Shown in pieces: positions 31,670 through 45,045 of a DNA stretch of 64,000 nucleotides. The position numbers were made by a program, and so were the translations under genes. Numbering within the stretch: the first letter of the stretch is position 1; the number at the start of each line of letters is the position of its first letter. The notes below the pieces were generated by a model, which saw only the letters and a program-made list of their open reading frames with translations, was not told the origin of the DNA and searched no databases. Source of the stretch: Diadema setosum (lineage: Eukaryota; Echinodermata; Echinoidea; Diadematoida; Diadematidae); contig NC_092702.1 in the NCBI RefSeq assembly GCF_964275005.1, positions 31,844,726 through 31,908,725 of the forward strand, written 5' to 3'.

Positions 31670-32644
31670 CTGCGGAAAGATAGAGATACATTGAATCAAA
31701 CAAGATGCATGTGCGTGTGTCTTCTCATTCATCTCCCTGAGTGTTACTCCATTATCTGTTCTACTTAACATGCAGAGAAACCAACAACCAAGCGTTGCTC
31801 CTGCATTGAGCGGTGGTAACAAGAATGAAGGGGCTCTGAACGCTGAATGAAAAATGGCAGTATACGTGCTGATGTTTTACCAACCACTATTCTTTTAGAT
31901 AAGCTTTCCCGTTTCCTTTTGTGAATGTGGTCCAAGCTTTTCTTTGTAGAGCGAATACCTTACGTAACGAGGAACTGTACGTTCACATCGCCCTCGCTCA
32001 CCCAAGCCAATGATTGAACGTGAAAGCGCAATATAATGGCGGATGTAAAAAAAAGGGGAAAGTGTTGTACCCTTGCAAGAGTTGATATTCCGCTACACAT
32101 TGCATCGAGTTTGAAAAACAGTAAACAAGAAAGAGAATTCGGTGATCTTTTCTCACACCACAGTTATTTGGAAGATATATGCATACCTTATAGCTTGACA
32201 AAAGACTTTGAAACGAAACACATTCAACAAGATACAATTAATTATCCCCCAAAATGTACCTTATCAAGTGCGTTAACTGGATAGACAGGGCTCTATACTA
32301 ACTATATCAAAAAAAGTTGTCACCTTAGGACATGTGATCTTGGATAACCGTGATCTAATGTCTAAGCGTTCATCATTAAAGCGAGATTCATAATACAATG
32401 TATATGGTTTGCATGGATATGTTATAAAGGAAAAACTATATTTAACAGGTGCTCATCATGTTAGTTATATAACTTTATTTAACCGAGAACTTCTGGTCGT
32501 ATACGTTATCTAGTTCACGTCTTACAACCAACAGGAGAACTATTCACACAGAGCATAAACGTTTAATCCAGTGGCTCGTCAAAATATTCTAGGTTAAAAC
32601 AACTAAAATAAAAAGAAATTATCTAGGAATACGTCAGTGCTTAC

Positions 32645-32705
32645 CTTTGTTGCTTTGTAGAGGGAGATTTGAAACACCTTGTGAACTTAGTCCTGAAGTT
32701 AGATG
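32645..32705 (-). other. 5' UTR exon of the GPI-type gene
   Basis: Minus strand CAACAAAG|GTAAGC gives a strong donor at 32645/32644. The next acceptor on that strand in front of a coding exon is at 31670, directly before the ATG. The upstream limit of the exon is not defined by sequence; 32705 is a guess. Confidence 0.5.
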
Positions 32706-32837
32706 TGGAAGTGCGGGAACTCAACACTTTTCCTTCTTTCGTAATGGCTCGCGAGTTCTACAATGTGGGCAAAGACCGGTGTGGCGCGCTATGGGTGTCG
32801 GTCCCACCTGAAGACGATGTTTAGGGCACTGCCGTCT

Positions 32838-32850
32838 GTTGCTAGGCAAT
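32838..32850. promoter_or_regulatory. RFX-like X-box upstream of the GPI-type gene
   Basis: GTTGCTAGGCAAT is an imperfect palindrome close to the RFX X-box (GTTGCC-N-GGCAAC), followed within 10 bp by a second half site, TTGGCAAC. It is about 190 bp upstream of the 5' UTR donor. RFX factors drive ciliary genes in animals; any role here is inference. Confidence 0.4.
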
Positions 32851-33922
32851 AGCTTGGCAACCGTGGCAATATTGCCGCGATCACTGTGGATACTACAGTC
32901 GTAGCGAAGGACGCCAAATAACACGCGGCATGTGGATTTGCATAAGACTCTTACTAAGACTCCCTTGTGTGACTGTCCGGGATTACAATGGACGAATCCA
33001 AGCCAAAGCCAGCGTCGAGAACTTAGTCTGATCGTCTTCATCCTAATTGAAGAAGCTCTTGCTCTCCTAGTACCAGAATCAGAACTCAGACTATTTGTCA
33101 AACATCTACGGTAGATATGGACAGAGATCCTATGGAATAGCGTCGCAGGCAGTGATTTCATTTATCCTTGGCCGCAAATCTTTCTCTGCGAAATAAAATA
33201 TTCATAAGGTGATCAATATTTTCAGCAATCTTTACTTTCTCCCCCAACAAATCGATCACCCCTAAATCATAGTCAATCGACCCGTCCGTGCTACGCCTCA
33301 ACGCTCCTTACGATAATCCCTTTTGTAAAGGGCTCGGCCTTTGTCCGACCCACTTAAGTGTTTCCAGTGGACGCACCAACGTAGACCGTCCATGCCCCCA
33401 ATTCACTATTGTACCCCATGCCGCAATGATTCCACGGTGGAAGATCTTTGAAAAGGAAAGGAGTTCATGCTCGCTTCGGAATGACGCACGTTGCCATCCC
33501 AATGTGCGAGCCACCAGGGAACCATCTACAAGACGGGCTAGGGAAGCATGGTCTTCCCACTAGCCGATAGATTTAGTCAACTGTTAATGCAGCAGTAAAG
33601 AGCAATTGCTGAACAAAAGTCATGTTCGAAAATTTCCGTTTTGTGTAAAGAAACAGAAAAGAAGCAAACCTTTTGCTTGAGTATTAGCGCTGTTCGATTG
33701 GGTTTTATTTCGCCATAATATCCTCAGAATTTCCAACTATTGAACAAGTTTATCAATACTTTGATTTTATGCAATTCACAATGATTAATGGGGAATTCCA
33801 GGTTACTTGAATGTTAACTATCTATAACCTCAGCCGCTTTTGACTCAATTTCAATCTGATGACTCGCTACTATATTGGATAAGCAGTATTCATCTCCCTT
33901 TATTTTTATTCATTAGCTACTC

Positions 33923-33998
33923 AACCCGTTCCATACTGAATTCTGAAATGCCCATAGACTTTATGCGCAGGCCACCAGGTTCACGTATGGAACGGGTT
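33923..33998. repeat. 14-bp perfect inverted repeat, 48-bp loop
   Basis: AACCCGTTCCATAC (33923-33936) and GTATGGAACGGGTT (33985-33998). The right end is followed by an AT-rich AAATAAATAAATAAG tract. Confidence 0.8.
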
Positions 33999-34919
33999 TA
34001 GATACTGTAATAAATAAGAAATAAATAAATAAGACGAAAGTCAGCACAACTGTTAAGATTTGATCAAAATACAATAAAAATTATGATATAGTGAAATTTT
34101 GCTAATTAATACAAAATACTTCTTAAAGAGACAACAGGAACATTCAAAATTATGCCGCAGTTTTGTATCTTAATACATTGTAAATCCGACTGCTCATTAT
34201 TCTGAGCTCATTAGATCAGGAACAACAATTTTTACAGTTTAACAGTAGAAAATTTGAATTTATGTCAGTTTGTTCTTCTTTTGTACACGATGAATAGGAT
34301 AGTGTGAGATGACGTCGTCAACTCACTCAATTGCACATTCATACCAACTGTTCGAGAACTATTTTGCAAAAAAAAAAAAAAAGAAAACACCACACGAAAC
34401 TTTTCAATTTTATAAACACCCTAAATTTCATCTTATTTTGACTGAATTATTTTCACTGCTGTGCTTATAACCATTCTCTTTCTTTTCAGACTACTTTTGA
34501 CTGATCAAGAATTGACCTTTTAGAAGAGGAATAGGGAAGACTGATATAAAATGTCAAAACTGCACAAAAATTGCGTTTAGACCTGTCCCTTCGTCTCTTA
34601 GCAAAAAACTAAAAATCCTGTTCTGCCGTAATTATACAATATTAAACTTGGTTAAGGCAGTTATTTCTTCATGTATGATTTAGATTAACACCTGACCGGG
34701 TAATTCTAGCAGAAAAGGGAGTAATTAAAGATACTAAAGATAACCAAATTATAAGATTTAGAAAGTAATTGATGTTGTAAATAATAGCAGATTTCTGTAT
34801 GATTATTTCTATACATCTGTTTTGTCTTGTACGCATGAATAGATGTACATGATATATAGTATGTTCAGTAAAGAGGCATTATTTAACTCAAAGTTTGCCA
34901 ACTTTGAAATAGAGACAAA

Positions 34920-34936
34920 GGGGGGGGGGGGGGGGG
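34920..34936. repeat. 17-bp poly(G) run
   Basis: Uninterrupted G tract, able in principle to join intermolecular quadruplexes; the length may be affected by sequencing. Confidence 0.9.
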
Positions 34937-37121
34937 ATAAGTTGTGATGAAATTGCACTAACATTAAAAACATGAATCCAAACAAGACTACCGATAAATA
35001 GATGTCAATCCCATTCACATGTGAGCGCAGGGAATACAACCGCCCGAGATTATCTTATAGATTTTTTTTTTTTTTACTTTCATGCACAGCCCAATAGCAA
35101 TCGTTTTCCTCGCAGTAGGAGAGCTCACTCCTGCTACCGGTTCTGCTACAAATAGTAAGCATGCACACTTAATATTCTTCCCTTGCGCATAGACAGAAGG
35201 AGACTGTTCTCTTATTAATCCTAGTGTATACTTCCTATCTTGAGTAACAATAGCCAGGGAGAATAGTGAGAAACTCAGGAGCCTCACAGACTATATTGCA
35301 GGGTGTGGGGGTATTGTACCACTAAGTACCTGTGCCACCGGCGTTTGTAAACTTGAGATAGATGGTAGATGCATCGGGATTGGATGCAGCAACTTATTTA
35401 TTTACCTATTTTATTTAATTTCATTTATAAATCATTCAAATAATTTATTTATTTTATATTTGTATTATATTTGTGTGTGTGACTGTGTGTGTAAGTGTTC
35501 ATTAGTACATATATCAATTCCCGTATGACGGAGTTTGAGACGAAACATGTATTTATATAAATTTTTAAGGCTCTGTCGATTCGTTTTTCTGCTAAGAATT
35601 GATAATACCAAATATAGATGGCCGACACAACGGAATGCACTTTGAACGAAAGTGCCGAGAATACTGGGGGTGCTGCTTCAGTTTTCAATGACCACGTGGT
35701 CTGAAAAGGGCATGAACTTTGATTATTTGTTCAATGACACCTTTTCGGAGTGAATACAAGATCTGCTGAAACGATGAAGAATGATAGGCTGTGGGAAGAG
35801 ATTGTCGTTTTTCTCAACACGTGCTGGAACGTAATGGCGGACGGGCTCCGGTAGTCTGCGTCCGCCCTATGACTCGGATCTCCCAGCAGTCTCTTCTATT
35901 GCACTGGCTGCAATTAAAATGTTTCGCTAAGGACGCATGGTCACATTGTTCAAGACGTTATATAGTTTCGTCAGATGATGGGGGCGATCCCTTCAGACAC
36001 AACACAAAGACTGTTTTGTTTATCCGTTGCTAGGCAGACACAATCACCAAGGGTAAAGCGCCTTATACAACGAGCGTTCCGGTTCTGCTCATTTTTTATT
36101 TCTAAAGATGGCTTAGCCTTTCTGCTCTCTGCGGTCCAAGCTCATCTGCTGCGGGTGGAATTAATTCACATGCATTTATAGGGAAATATCCTGATCGCAT
36201 GGTAGGACCATGCCTTTTTACGTAGAAATATAAAACCCGACATTTTTATTCATAATACAGAATATTCTCGCTTTGATACTCTAGGCGAAGGTGGGAAAAG
36301 CAATTCCAAATCTTTCTGCTCAAACTTTACATTTTGAGAAGTTCAGACAACTGGATTTGAGTTCATCAGAAAATTACTTGTGTCCATGCGACGAAGACGT
36401 ATACGACAACCAATCGATCTACATTAATTCAGTAAATCTAACATCAGTGATTCTGATGGATTATCTCAAGTTATCTCCTTCTGCACCTCAGTCAAATAAG
36501 CTGAAATTCTGCTGGTCTTTGTATAACAGTTACTTCCTTTCCCCTGGTGTCTTATTCCTATGAATATGATATCCTTAGACATTTCGTGATGATATGAAGA
36601 AACACGTGTCCGTCAATCCTAGCTATATACATTCAAACAGTGACAAAGCAGTGAGACTCTTACGATGATAACTATGTGATGTTCATACTCTCTATATCCA
36701 TTTCGTTGGGGCGCTGCACACGTTCAGGCATTTATTTGATACATGTATAGCACACTTAGCGAGAATTTGAGCTGGGGTTTTTAACTACTCGAGCCAAACA
36801 TTGTCGAGTTCACTGCTTTGTGTGGATAAATCTTGTAAATACGAGGTATTTATTTTGACATCCTTTGGACAAATCTGATAAGAATAAGGGGGAAATGGGC
36901 AAGAAAAGAAAAAAAAAAACCGATGTGTACAAACATTGCTGCATACATAGTATTTCAAAATTTTATCATTCAGCTATTGTTATGTCCTATATAACCCCCT
37001 TCCCCCCAAAAAAGACGTTAAAGCCTGTCTGTGTGCAGCAACTAATACTCATTATGTCTCAATATACACACACTCCCACACACCTACGCACACACACTTT
37101 ATACATTCATACCCATATCTA

Positions 37122-37123
<2 letters not shown>

Positions 37124-37170
<47 letters not shown>
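37124..37170. repeat. (TA)n microsatellite
   Basis: TA run between CA-rich and TG-rich tracts, so the whole 37.07-37.21 kb region is alternating purine-pyrimidine. Confidence 0.95.
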
Positions 37171-37177
<7 letters not shown>

Positions 37178-37679
37178 TCATGTGTGTGTGTATGTGTATG
37201 TGTGTGCGATTGATTTATAATTGATTTACTGATTTATTTGATTAAGATGTTGAAGAGCGAGATTATTGCTACATCAGTATATGGCAAATTCATTCATTTC
37301 TTTTTTTAATAGTATCTGTTTTGTCTTTTTTCATATCATACCCAGAATTGGTTAATTCATGTACGATTTAAATGAAATCAATAAAGATCAAGTGGAAAAA
37401 AGAGGAAAAACTGTTTGTGCTAAGTGTGTGTATAATACATCCATATCATAATTATGTACGACCTCAAGATATACCGATACTTGTGCATTGCACTGTGTTG
37501 TTTCGTTTTCTTTTGCTCTATTCGTTCCTGTTATTTTGTTCAACCTGCGGTATTAGTCCCCAAATTGCAAAATATTTCAAGTAGAGTGCCAGTAAAATCA
37601 CGGACTTTGCGAAATTACCACCAAAAGGGGGAAGCCCCAACACAGTGCATGTTGACACAGGATACATGGCTCGTACGTA

Positions 37680-38150
37680 TAGGGCTCACACCTGTAAATG
37701 AAATAGAATGTCCCAGACCCCTTCACAAATTCGTACCAAAGATACCAAAATAAATGAAGAAAAAAAATTATTTAAAAATCAATGATGTAGTTTGGCAAAA
37801 ACTGAATAACTGTAGATATTGAGTATGAATTCCTCTACAAACTGCATTTTGGTTGGAAGATGAAAGCTTTTCTGATGGAATTTGAGGGGACTATATTTCA
37901 TTGGGTACGTGTACGGAAAATAGGTGATTTTTTGAGTGATAAGAACTCGTAGTCTGCCTTTGCGAACCCTTGGACAGAATTTGAGCCGGAGAACCCACCC
38001 TGGAAATTTGATGGATGAAAGGGTATATCTCACTTATCCAGGTTAGTGAAGCTGAAACACCTCATTTCTCCCAGCTATTTTACAGAACTTTTTGAAATTT
38101 GAATTTTAACACACGTCTCTATGGAGAATTATTTACCCGTGTGAGCCCTA
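37680..38150. mobile_element. 471-bp TIR element with TA target duplication
   Basis: Ends TAGGGCTCACACCTGTAAAT and ATTTACCCGTGTGAGCCCTA pair at 18 of 20 bases. TA precedes the left end (37678-37679) and follows the right end (38151-38152), as for Tc1/mariner-type insertions. No transposase frame. Confidence 0.75.
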
Positions 38151-38240
38151 TATAGAGAATGCACGCAATGCACACAAGTCTATGGGAAGTATTCATCCCA
38201 TACAAGCTCTGCTGGTTTATGTTGATCTATTGTGTCAGAT

Positions 38241-38313
38241 CTCTTCTTCCCTCCCCCCCCCCTCTCCTTCCTACCCCCCCCCCCCACACCCCTCTCTTCT
38301 ACCCCCCCCCCCT
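38241..38313. repeat. Poly(C)-rich low-complexity tract
   Basis: Three long C runs separated by short T/A-containing spacers; the complement could form G-quadruplex structures. Confidence 0.9.
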
Positions 38314-38549
38314 TAACTCTGCTTGGCTACAATTTGTTTTCTTATTATGTTGTTTTGGTACTAGATCTTAGTACATAGCAGTCATCAGTATCACAAAACT
38401 TTGAATGACTGTGTTATTTTAATGTATTTCTTTGTTTTGGCTACTACTGAAACAGCTCAAAATACATAAAGTTAGTCTGTTTGACGAAACAAAGTCTTTA
38501 AAGTACTTTGTAGGCAATAAGGTGATGATGACACCCCCATAATCAAGGA

Positions 38550-38745
38550 TAACTGTCTGCATCTATCTATATCACTTCAGTCAATTTTCATTACAACATT
38601 ATTTGTTACCCCAAGGTTCCACAATTATGTTCTCTTTTCAATTTTACTTTGTTTTGATTATGTAACCTTATTCTCTGTTACCAATGAAAGTGAAATGTTT
38701 ATGTTCTTGAAATAAATTTTGAATTGAATTGAATTGAATTGAATC
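38550..38745 (+). repeat. Probable LINE 3' end with (GAATT)n tail
   Basis: Ends AATAAATTTTGAATTGAATT followed by two more GAATT units, a typical retroelement tail; the coding region is not visible. Confidence 0.45.
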
Positions 38746-39169
38746 TATGTATTCTTCTTATGAAGAACTGATCAACACTGCGCGATTTATTTTTGAAAAA
38801 AACCCCAAAGGGCATGATTTTCAAAAGTGTCCCTTTGAGAAGCTTTATAACCCTTGAATGTGTAATTTCCCATATGATGTAGGGGCAAATATCATCAAAA
38901 ACGCATTTATGATGTTAAAAAGTCAAATGAGAAATATGACCTCCACTATACTGTAGTTACAGGCCTACATCATCTGCGAGGGCGCTATCACACTTGCAAG
39001 CAGCGAATGTCTGTTAGGGTCAATCTCATTATAAATATTATATCTGTTAGGGTTTGTCTTGAATTTTTTTTTTTTCATTGAGGAGCTTCAATTTACAAGA
39101 TTCACCCATAATCCTTTTTCCTTTTTATGAAAATTGTTTCATATTAATTTGTCTTTTTTTAAACTTTAG
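38746..39169. other. No recognisable feature
   Basis: AT-rich sequence without a supported gene, repeat or element. Confidence 0.5.
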
Positions 39170-39420
39170 ATAAAAAGCTTATTCAAAATCAACTTAAACA
39201 AAAAAAATAACTTCATTTCATTAGCAAACAATCAACACGAATTAAAAGTGAGAGCTCATGTTCTAAAACAAAACACAAAAAATTCAATCAATAGAGAAAA
39301 AGCTTATTCAGAATCAACTTTAAAAAAAAAAACTCGCTTTGTTTCATTAGCAAATAATCAAAACAAATTATAACCGAGAACTCTGATTCTGTTTAAAAAC
39401 AAAACACAAAAGTTCAATCA
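39170..39420. repeat. Diverged tandem duplication, about 2 x 125 bp
   Basis: AAAAAGCTTATTCA recurs at 39172 and 39297. Both copies go on with ATCAACTT, TTTCATTAGCAAA, GAGAGCTC/GAGAACTC and AAAACAAAACACAAAA. Confidence 0.85.
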
Positions 39421-40075
39421 AAATTAATCAACGCATCAACGAAAATCGATTCTTGTCTTGACACTAATCGAGTAGCGTCAAACTATGATAGAGAAACTTG
39501 TGGAAAAGACACATATTTTTTCACCAGAAAAAAATAGTGATGATCAAATGTATCCAAACACGATGAAAAGGATAAGAAAAAGGACAACGAAAACGTGTGA
39601 ACAAAATAATCAAGGTAACATATTAGAAGGGGCGCGACGAAGAACATTCGTCAGATGCAGAACACCCTTCATATTAATGATTTCATTGCATGATATCTAA
39701 CTTTTCCTGGCAGGGTATAGAATATGAATAAGGTTACAAGGGAGTTTGAAGGGCGAGGGGGGGGGGGGGAACCTACCTTTTCTAGCCAATGTATTCCCAT
39801 ATTTCAACTTCTGCCCTATCTCCAACACCTCCTTTTGAAGGTGGATCCGTGACAGCTGTATTGGTGTCATGAAAGGGCCACGCCTTGATCTACCGTGAGT
39901 AATCACATCACGCGCGAAACAGAACGGTGTTGAATGATAATATAGTAATAACATTGAAAATTTGAATTTATACTGATTCGTTACTATTCAAATAATGATG
40001 AGGCATACTTGGTGATTGATAAATTGATACTGTGCATTTATGATCCATTCATGTTTTCAGATAGAACTTTTCACT

Positions 40076-40089
40076 GTCTCCATGGAAAC
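40076..40089 (+). promoter_or_regulatory. X-box-type palindrome
   Basis: GTCTCCATGGAAAC fits the RFX consensus GTNNCCATNGNAAC. No gene is recognised next to it. Confidence 0.35.
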
Positions 40090-40788
40090 ACGCTCCTTAT
40101 GGCGAGACTTGCATGGCACAACAAAACCAATCATAAATAGGAAAGAGATAGTAATTTCTCAGGCGTGTTGAGTATCCTCCGATATCAATTCTTCAGCCAC
40201 TAAAACAATGCAGTCTATCAGTCTTGAAATATAATTTATGGGGGCTAATTGTCCACAATTTGAACTTTCTTCTAGTCACTCATATATAACAAATAGAACA
40301 AAACTCAAGAAATGTATCATGCTGTCAATACCAACAGCTTATTACTTAAGATGATATAAGACATCTATCTATATATCTATATCTATCTATCTATATGCAC
40401 ATAATACGTATAAATGAAAATATAGATATACAATATGTATAAAACATGAATACGAATAATATATGTACATATATATATATATTATGTATATAAACGTATA
40501 TATACAGTAGAAGTAAACATATTGTCAGAGAGAGAGTGAGAGAGAGAGGGAGAGAGAAGCGAAAGGTATTTTTCAACATCATCTCTAAAATCACATCTGG
40601 TTTAAAGACACCAAAAAAGTACGAATTTTATCAGTTGTTACAATAATTGTCTTTGTAATTGTTAGAAATAGTTTTTATTACTTCTATTATAGATATTCAT
40701 TTTAGCAAAAAAAGTTGTGATTGGCAAATATCTGGTCGTGACTGTGCGTGTTTTATGTGCGTGTGCGCGTGTGTGTCTGCGTGTATTG

Positions 40789-40817
40789 GTGTGTGTGTGT
40801 GTGTGGGGGGGGGGGGT
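40789..40817. repeat. (TG)n followed by poly(G)
   Basis: Alternating TG run passing straight into a 12-base G run. Confidence 0.9.
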
Positions 40818-42535
40818 CGTCTGCAAAGTCCGATACGATCCACGGAGAAGGAGAACCATGGTATCGGGATGAGCAGAGATCTTCCCACGGTTTCCTGTAA
40901 ATGCTAACGGGGTTGGTCGATTATTGTGACATATTCCGCGTTCGATTAAAACCAAGTTCTGGGCAAATAAAGTTACTTTTCACACCTCAAAGAACAGAAC
41001 AGAAAAAAAAATCAAATCAAAACACTATTGAACACTAGATCAGATTAATTGGGTTTCGTTTTCAAAGGTTCACACGTTTCTCCGAGTAGTATGATATTGG
41101 TCGCCTTTGTAGAATGTCCTTGAATATGTGAAGACATTTCCTTTGTTTATTGTTACTGTTATTTTCCTTTCTCTGTCATGGTTTTCCACCTACGCCCTGC
41201 TGATAGACATTGTTAGAGGATCACCGGATTCTATTTTGTCCTGTCTATTTTCAATATTGCACTGAAATCTGCAAAAGAGTATAGTTTTACACTTTCTTTT
41301 GCGTCGACACTTTTCTCAATCATTTGCTTAATCAATGATCGCCTTGAATATTTCAGTACAACATTTTAGTTTACAGCCTAAACGAAAAGGCTGGTATTAA
41401 AGAGCATTTGTCTCTTCGTTTGTCCTTTTTTCCACGATCTCTTATAGTCACATATTTTCTGCTCAAGATAGGCATGATATGCCCTCTTTAAAAGGCTTTA
41501 CATTTCAAGCCTATTTGCATAATGGTGGCTTGTATGACAGTCCATTTATGCTTGGGAGAATGACAAATGTGAAGAAGTGAGAGAGATGAAAAACAGTTAA
41601 AAGCTTTTGTCATGTAACCACAATGATTACTTGGCTACAGGTCGCGATGCAGTTACTTTGTGTACTACCTTGCTCTGTGGTTACTCGCGATGTTTGGTGA
41701 ACAAGTAAACGAGGTAGTACCATTTTTTCTTTCTTTCATAAGGCTGACCTTGAATCACGCAACATACGCTAAACCCGGTCATCGTGTATTATCCAGGGAA
41801 GAGAGTGTTTGGATGTCATCTGTTACTTCCCTTCACTATCACAAGACGTGGAAACGCCAAACAAAACAAGGACAACAGCGATATAGTAACAGTGGCAAGG
41901 CACCACCCGTAGACAACAACAATAAAGGCACTGTTTTTCTCCCTGAACAGCGCGTGGTCCTGCTGAGGCTTCATTCTGAATAAAGGCCGCGGAGTACCAA
42001 TTGGGATTTGTTGAGCTTGTTCTCGTGGGTAACGGTTGACCCCATATATTGTGTTCACCTCGCACAGAGACGACAAAAACAACAACAAAGAATGGGTCTA
42101 CATCCACTGTAGACCTATACAGATATATCGGACTATAAATGATATTTCCCCCTTTATATCTTTTTTCAAAAATATGATTCTTTAAATGAAATATTATTAG
42201 TTGATTCACTATAACATTTACTTGATTTCTGTTTGTGCAAATATCACGTACAAATAAAACATGTGAATTTTACTCTGTCTTTATATCAGTCTTTGTAAGA
42301 CACATTATTTTTAATGCAATTTGTTACTTTACTTAGTTGTATATAATTAATTGCTTCCAGTGATTGAAAGTAAAAAAAAAAATAGGCAAAAGATTAAGTG
42401 ACGCATGCTGACAAGTTGAACATTTCCGCAATAAATGAGAAAGACGTTCAACATCTAAATAATCAGTAACACTTTACAAGGGAAAATTCAAGGAGATGCA
42501 TATGTAAGAACACTGTAGTACACTTTCAGACAAAA

Positions 42536-42737
42536 TGGTCCAAATTCACAAAGTGAGTGTGAACGTAGACCAAGGTACAAAGTTAGACCATGGTCTGAAA
42601 TAAGCGTGAAATAGGCGAAAATTTGTCATGCGCATATCAACGCTCGTTTGTCACTGGACGTCTGGTGGCATACGAAATCTGTCAATCGTATTTAAGCGCA
42701 AGAAATTTGCATAAACAACCTTCTTGAATTCGGGCCA
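42536..42737. mobile_element. Probable short TIR element
   Basis: TGGTCCAAATTCACAAAG on the left pairs with CTTGAATTCGGGCCA on the right with several mismatches. Length is about 200 bp, without coding capacity or clear target duplication. Confidence 0.4.
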
Positions 42738-45045
42738 ATATTCTATAGAAATTTCCCTGATGGGTTTACAACAATACACTGTTTTGTATGAAAATTGTGA
42801 CGTTTTTACGGGTGGAAATCGGCCAAACAAGGTTAGTCAACAATGGTTCGAGGTCAAATGATACAAATATTAGCACACATTGTGATAATTTTGCCACTTC
42901 AGACACATTTTATTTCAACCATACTATGATACCTAAACTTCTACCCTGACAACTGGCGCCTGTTGCCAAATGTTTTCGGTTCGCGATGGCTTCATTTTCG
43001 ATCGGAGACCTTAGGCTGCCCATGGGAGGCGACATCGCATCTCACCCCATATGTGTCGACGAACGAAGGGTATATAGGATCGATCACTGTGTGTGCCCAA
43101 AGATGTGAAGGTCTCTGACGCATTACTTGGATACAGATTACCAAAAATGCGTTACTGATTCACGCGAACCCTGTATATCAGGGCGTATTGATAATAGACA
43201 ATACCGTCATGTTGGTGGTAGTAGAGGAATGGGGGGGGGGGGGAGGTTGATGACAGAACATTCAGAACACCGATTATAAATATAAAGTAGAACATTAATC
43301 ACTTACACATGAACATGGGCATGATATTTATGGTTATGAGAATAGGTGATCTTGAACATCACGAATAATAGAAATCTTGAATCAAAGAAGCCTAATCATA
43401 GCGATAATCATCACGAATATAATTATGATTGTTATTTCAAATTACGATTACAAGGGTTTGCAACTGCAGCAGAAGGAGTCGGAAAAGAATAGGAACAAAG
43501 AAAGGAACAATGTTGTTTTGCCCTAATCTACACATTCTTAAGTTCAGAATTCATATTGAAAAACAATGCACATGAAATCATGAAACCCGATGCTAAGTCT
43601 CACAATTGATAATGTTCACTCATTCTGTTCATTCCTCACAAAGCTTTTGCATGTCGGCATAGTACACTACACAGGTATCTATCGGCAAAGACTGCAATAG
43701 CTATTTCATACGGGGAAAAAACATATGGCTGTTCAGAGAAACAAGAATTGGTGTCACAGACATTCCATACCGTGCTGATTCACGCGATGGGGAGATAGAC
43801 ATAGATTGATGGAAAAAAACAACAACAACAAACAAACAGAGAAGATTAAAGTCAAAATTGAGATAAAGAGATGGGGGAGGGGTTAAGAGAAAGAGAGAGA
43901 GAGAGAGAAAGAAGGAGGAGAAGGCCGAAAATGATAAGGATACTGTACATCAGACGCAAGAACGACGACTTTGCATACACCCGGCCCCGATAAGATTGCT
44001 CCCAGTCACATGCCAGTGGTGACGACTTGTACGACAACCGACAATTAATTTCACGTGTTGACCCTGCGTCTTCTGTTGCTAAGTGATATGTATTACATAA
44101 TATAACGTAGGCGACACTCCCGGTAGATGCTTGCGTCTTGGTAGGGGGCGCTTCGTTGCCATGGTATCCTTGAATGCCATCTTCCTCCTCCGACCAACAA
44201 GCAAGAGAAATCGATAGTCAACCTCCAGCCAGTGCTCGTCGGGAAGTTAAATACAGAGATGTTCCTTCATCTTTCATCCTTCATCATTTCTGAAGAGAGA
44301 TGAATGTCTCACTCACTGTCGGAATTTTATATCCATCCTCCTAATTTGCATCTCATCACAGTCATCAGTATCTTTTTCCCCCTTTCGTTTCCCTTTTCTC
44401 TCCCCCCCCCCCCCCTCCCCTGCTGCCATCATTTAACAAGCATAGACTGACGATGAGTAGCCTGCTGCGTTATACCTACGTGATTTTTCCTCTTTTTTTT
44501 TTCTCTCTCTCTGCCATTGATTACTCATCGTTTAAAATGACAATTCTGTTTACATATTTTCCAGTCGGTAATGTTGAAAAATGATTATCAATATTATCAA
44601 TAATTTGTATAGAGGGAGACGAATTGAAGAAACTCACACCTGAACCTCCACCCCTTGCTGAATAATATCTTTCTTTCATTTAATAATAATCAAGTATGTT
44701 GTTCTGTAAAGGAATGTTGAAATAATGCAGATATAAAATCAAGCTGGAAACTGAATCTATGTGTCTGGCCCCAAGGAAGACGCATCATCTTATATTGTAG
44801 AATTACTTCTAACACACTCACAACGATTAAGTCCAACACTAAACATTATTTCTCACCTCGATTACCAGGCGCTGATCTACTAGTAATTGATTCTAAATCA
44901 CAGCCCTCATATTCTGTCAAGCGATAGATTCAGCCCAGAGGTTACACAGGCCATGAAAATGCATGATATTTGATTTATGTTTAAATCTAGAAAAATGAGC
45001 TGTCTAAAGTATTTGATTATTTTTTAGTAGGAATGGCCCAGTTTT
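42738..45045. other. Gene-free stretch
   Basis: Contains a G run near 43232, (GA)n at about 43890-43912, a C run at 44402-44416, and GTTGCCATGGTATC (44155-44168), an X-box with one mismatch. No exon recognised. Confidence 0.5.

Larger units (their letters stand above)
32860..37676. other. Gene-free stretch
   Basis: AT-rich with scattered short frames. It contains a 14-bp hairpin (33923-33998), a 17-G run (34920-34936), an X-box-like GTTGCTAGGCAGAC at 36026-36039 and a (TA)n tract (37124-37170). Two GC-richer patches (33.28-33.56 kb and 35.79-36.05 kb) have open frames but no convincing exon boundaries. Confidence 0.5.
39421..42535. other. Gene-free stretch
   Basis: Holds a (TCTA)-type tract (about 40362-40396), (GA)n near 40530-40555, a (TG)n plus G12 tract (40789-40817) and an X-box (40076-40089). 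The open frames at 41.66-42.2 kb lack coding support. Confidence 0.5.

Noticed and set aside
32721..33161. 146-codon minus-strand frame upstream of the GPI-type gene
   Set aside because: Overlaps the likely promoter with the X-box; no start context or family match.
33288..33563. GC-rich plus-strand frame
   Set aside because: Looks coding by composition, but the peptide is unrecognisable and has no splice signals; it may be an old element.
35836..35867. GGCGGACG and CGTCCGCC hairpin
   Set aside because: Only 8 bp with a gap; expected by chance in a window this size.
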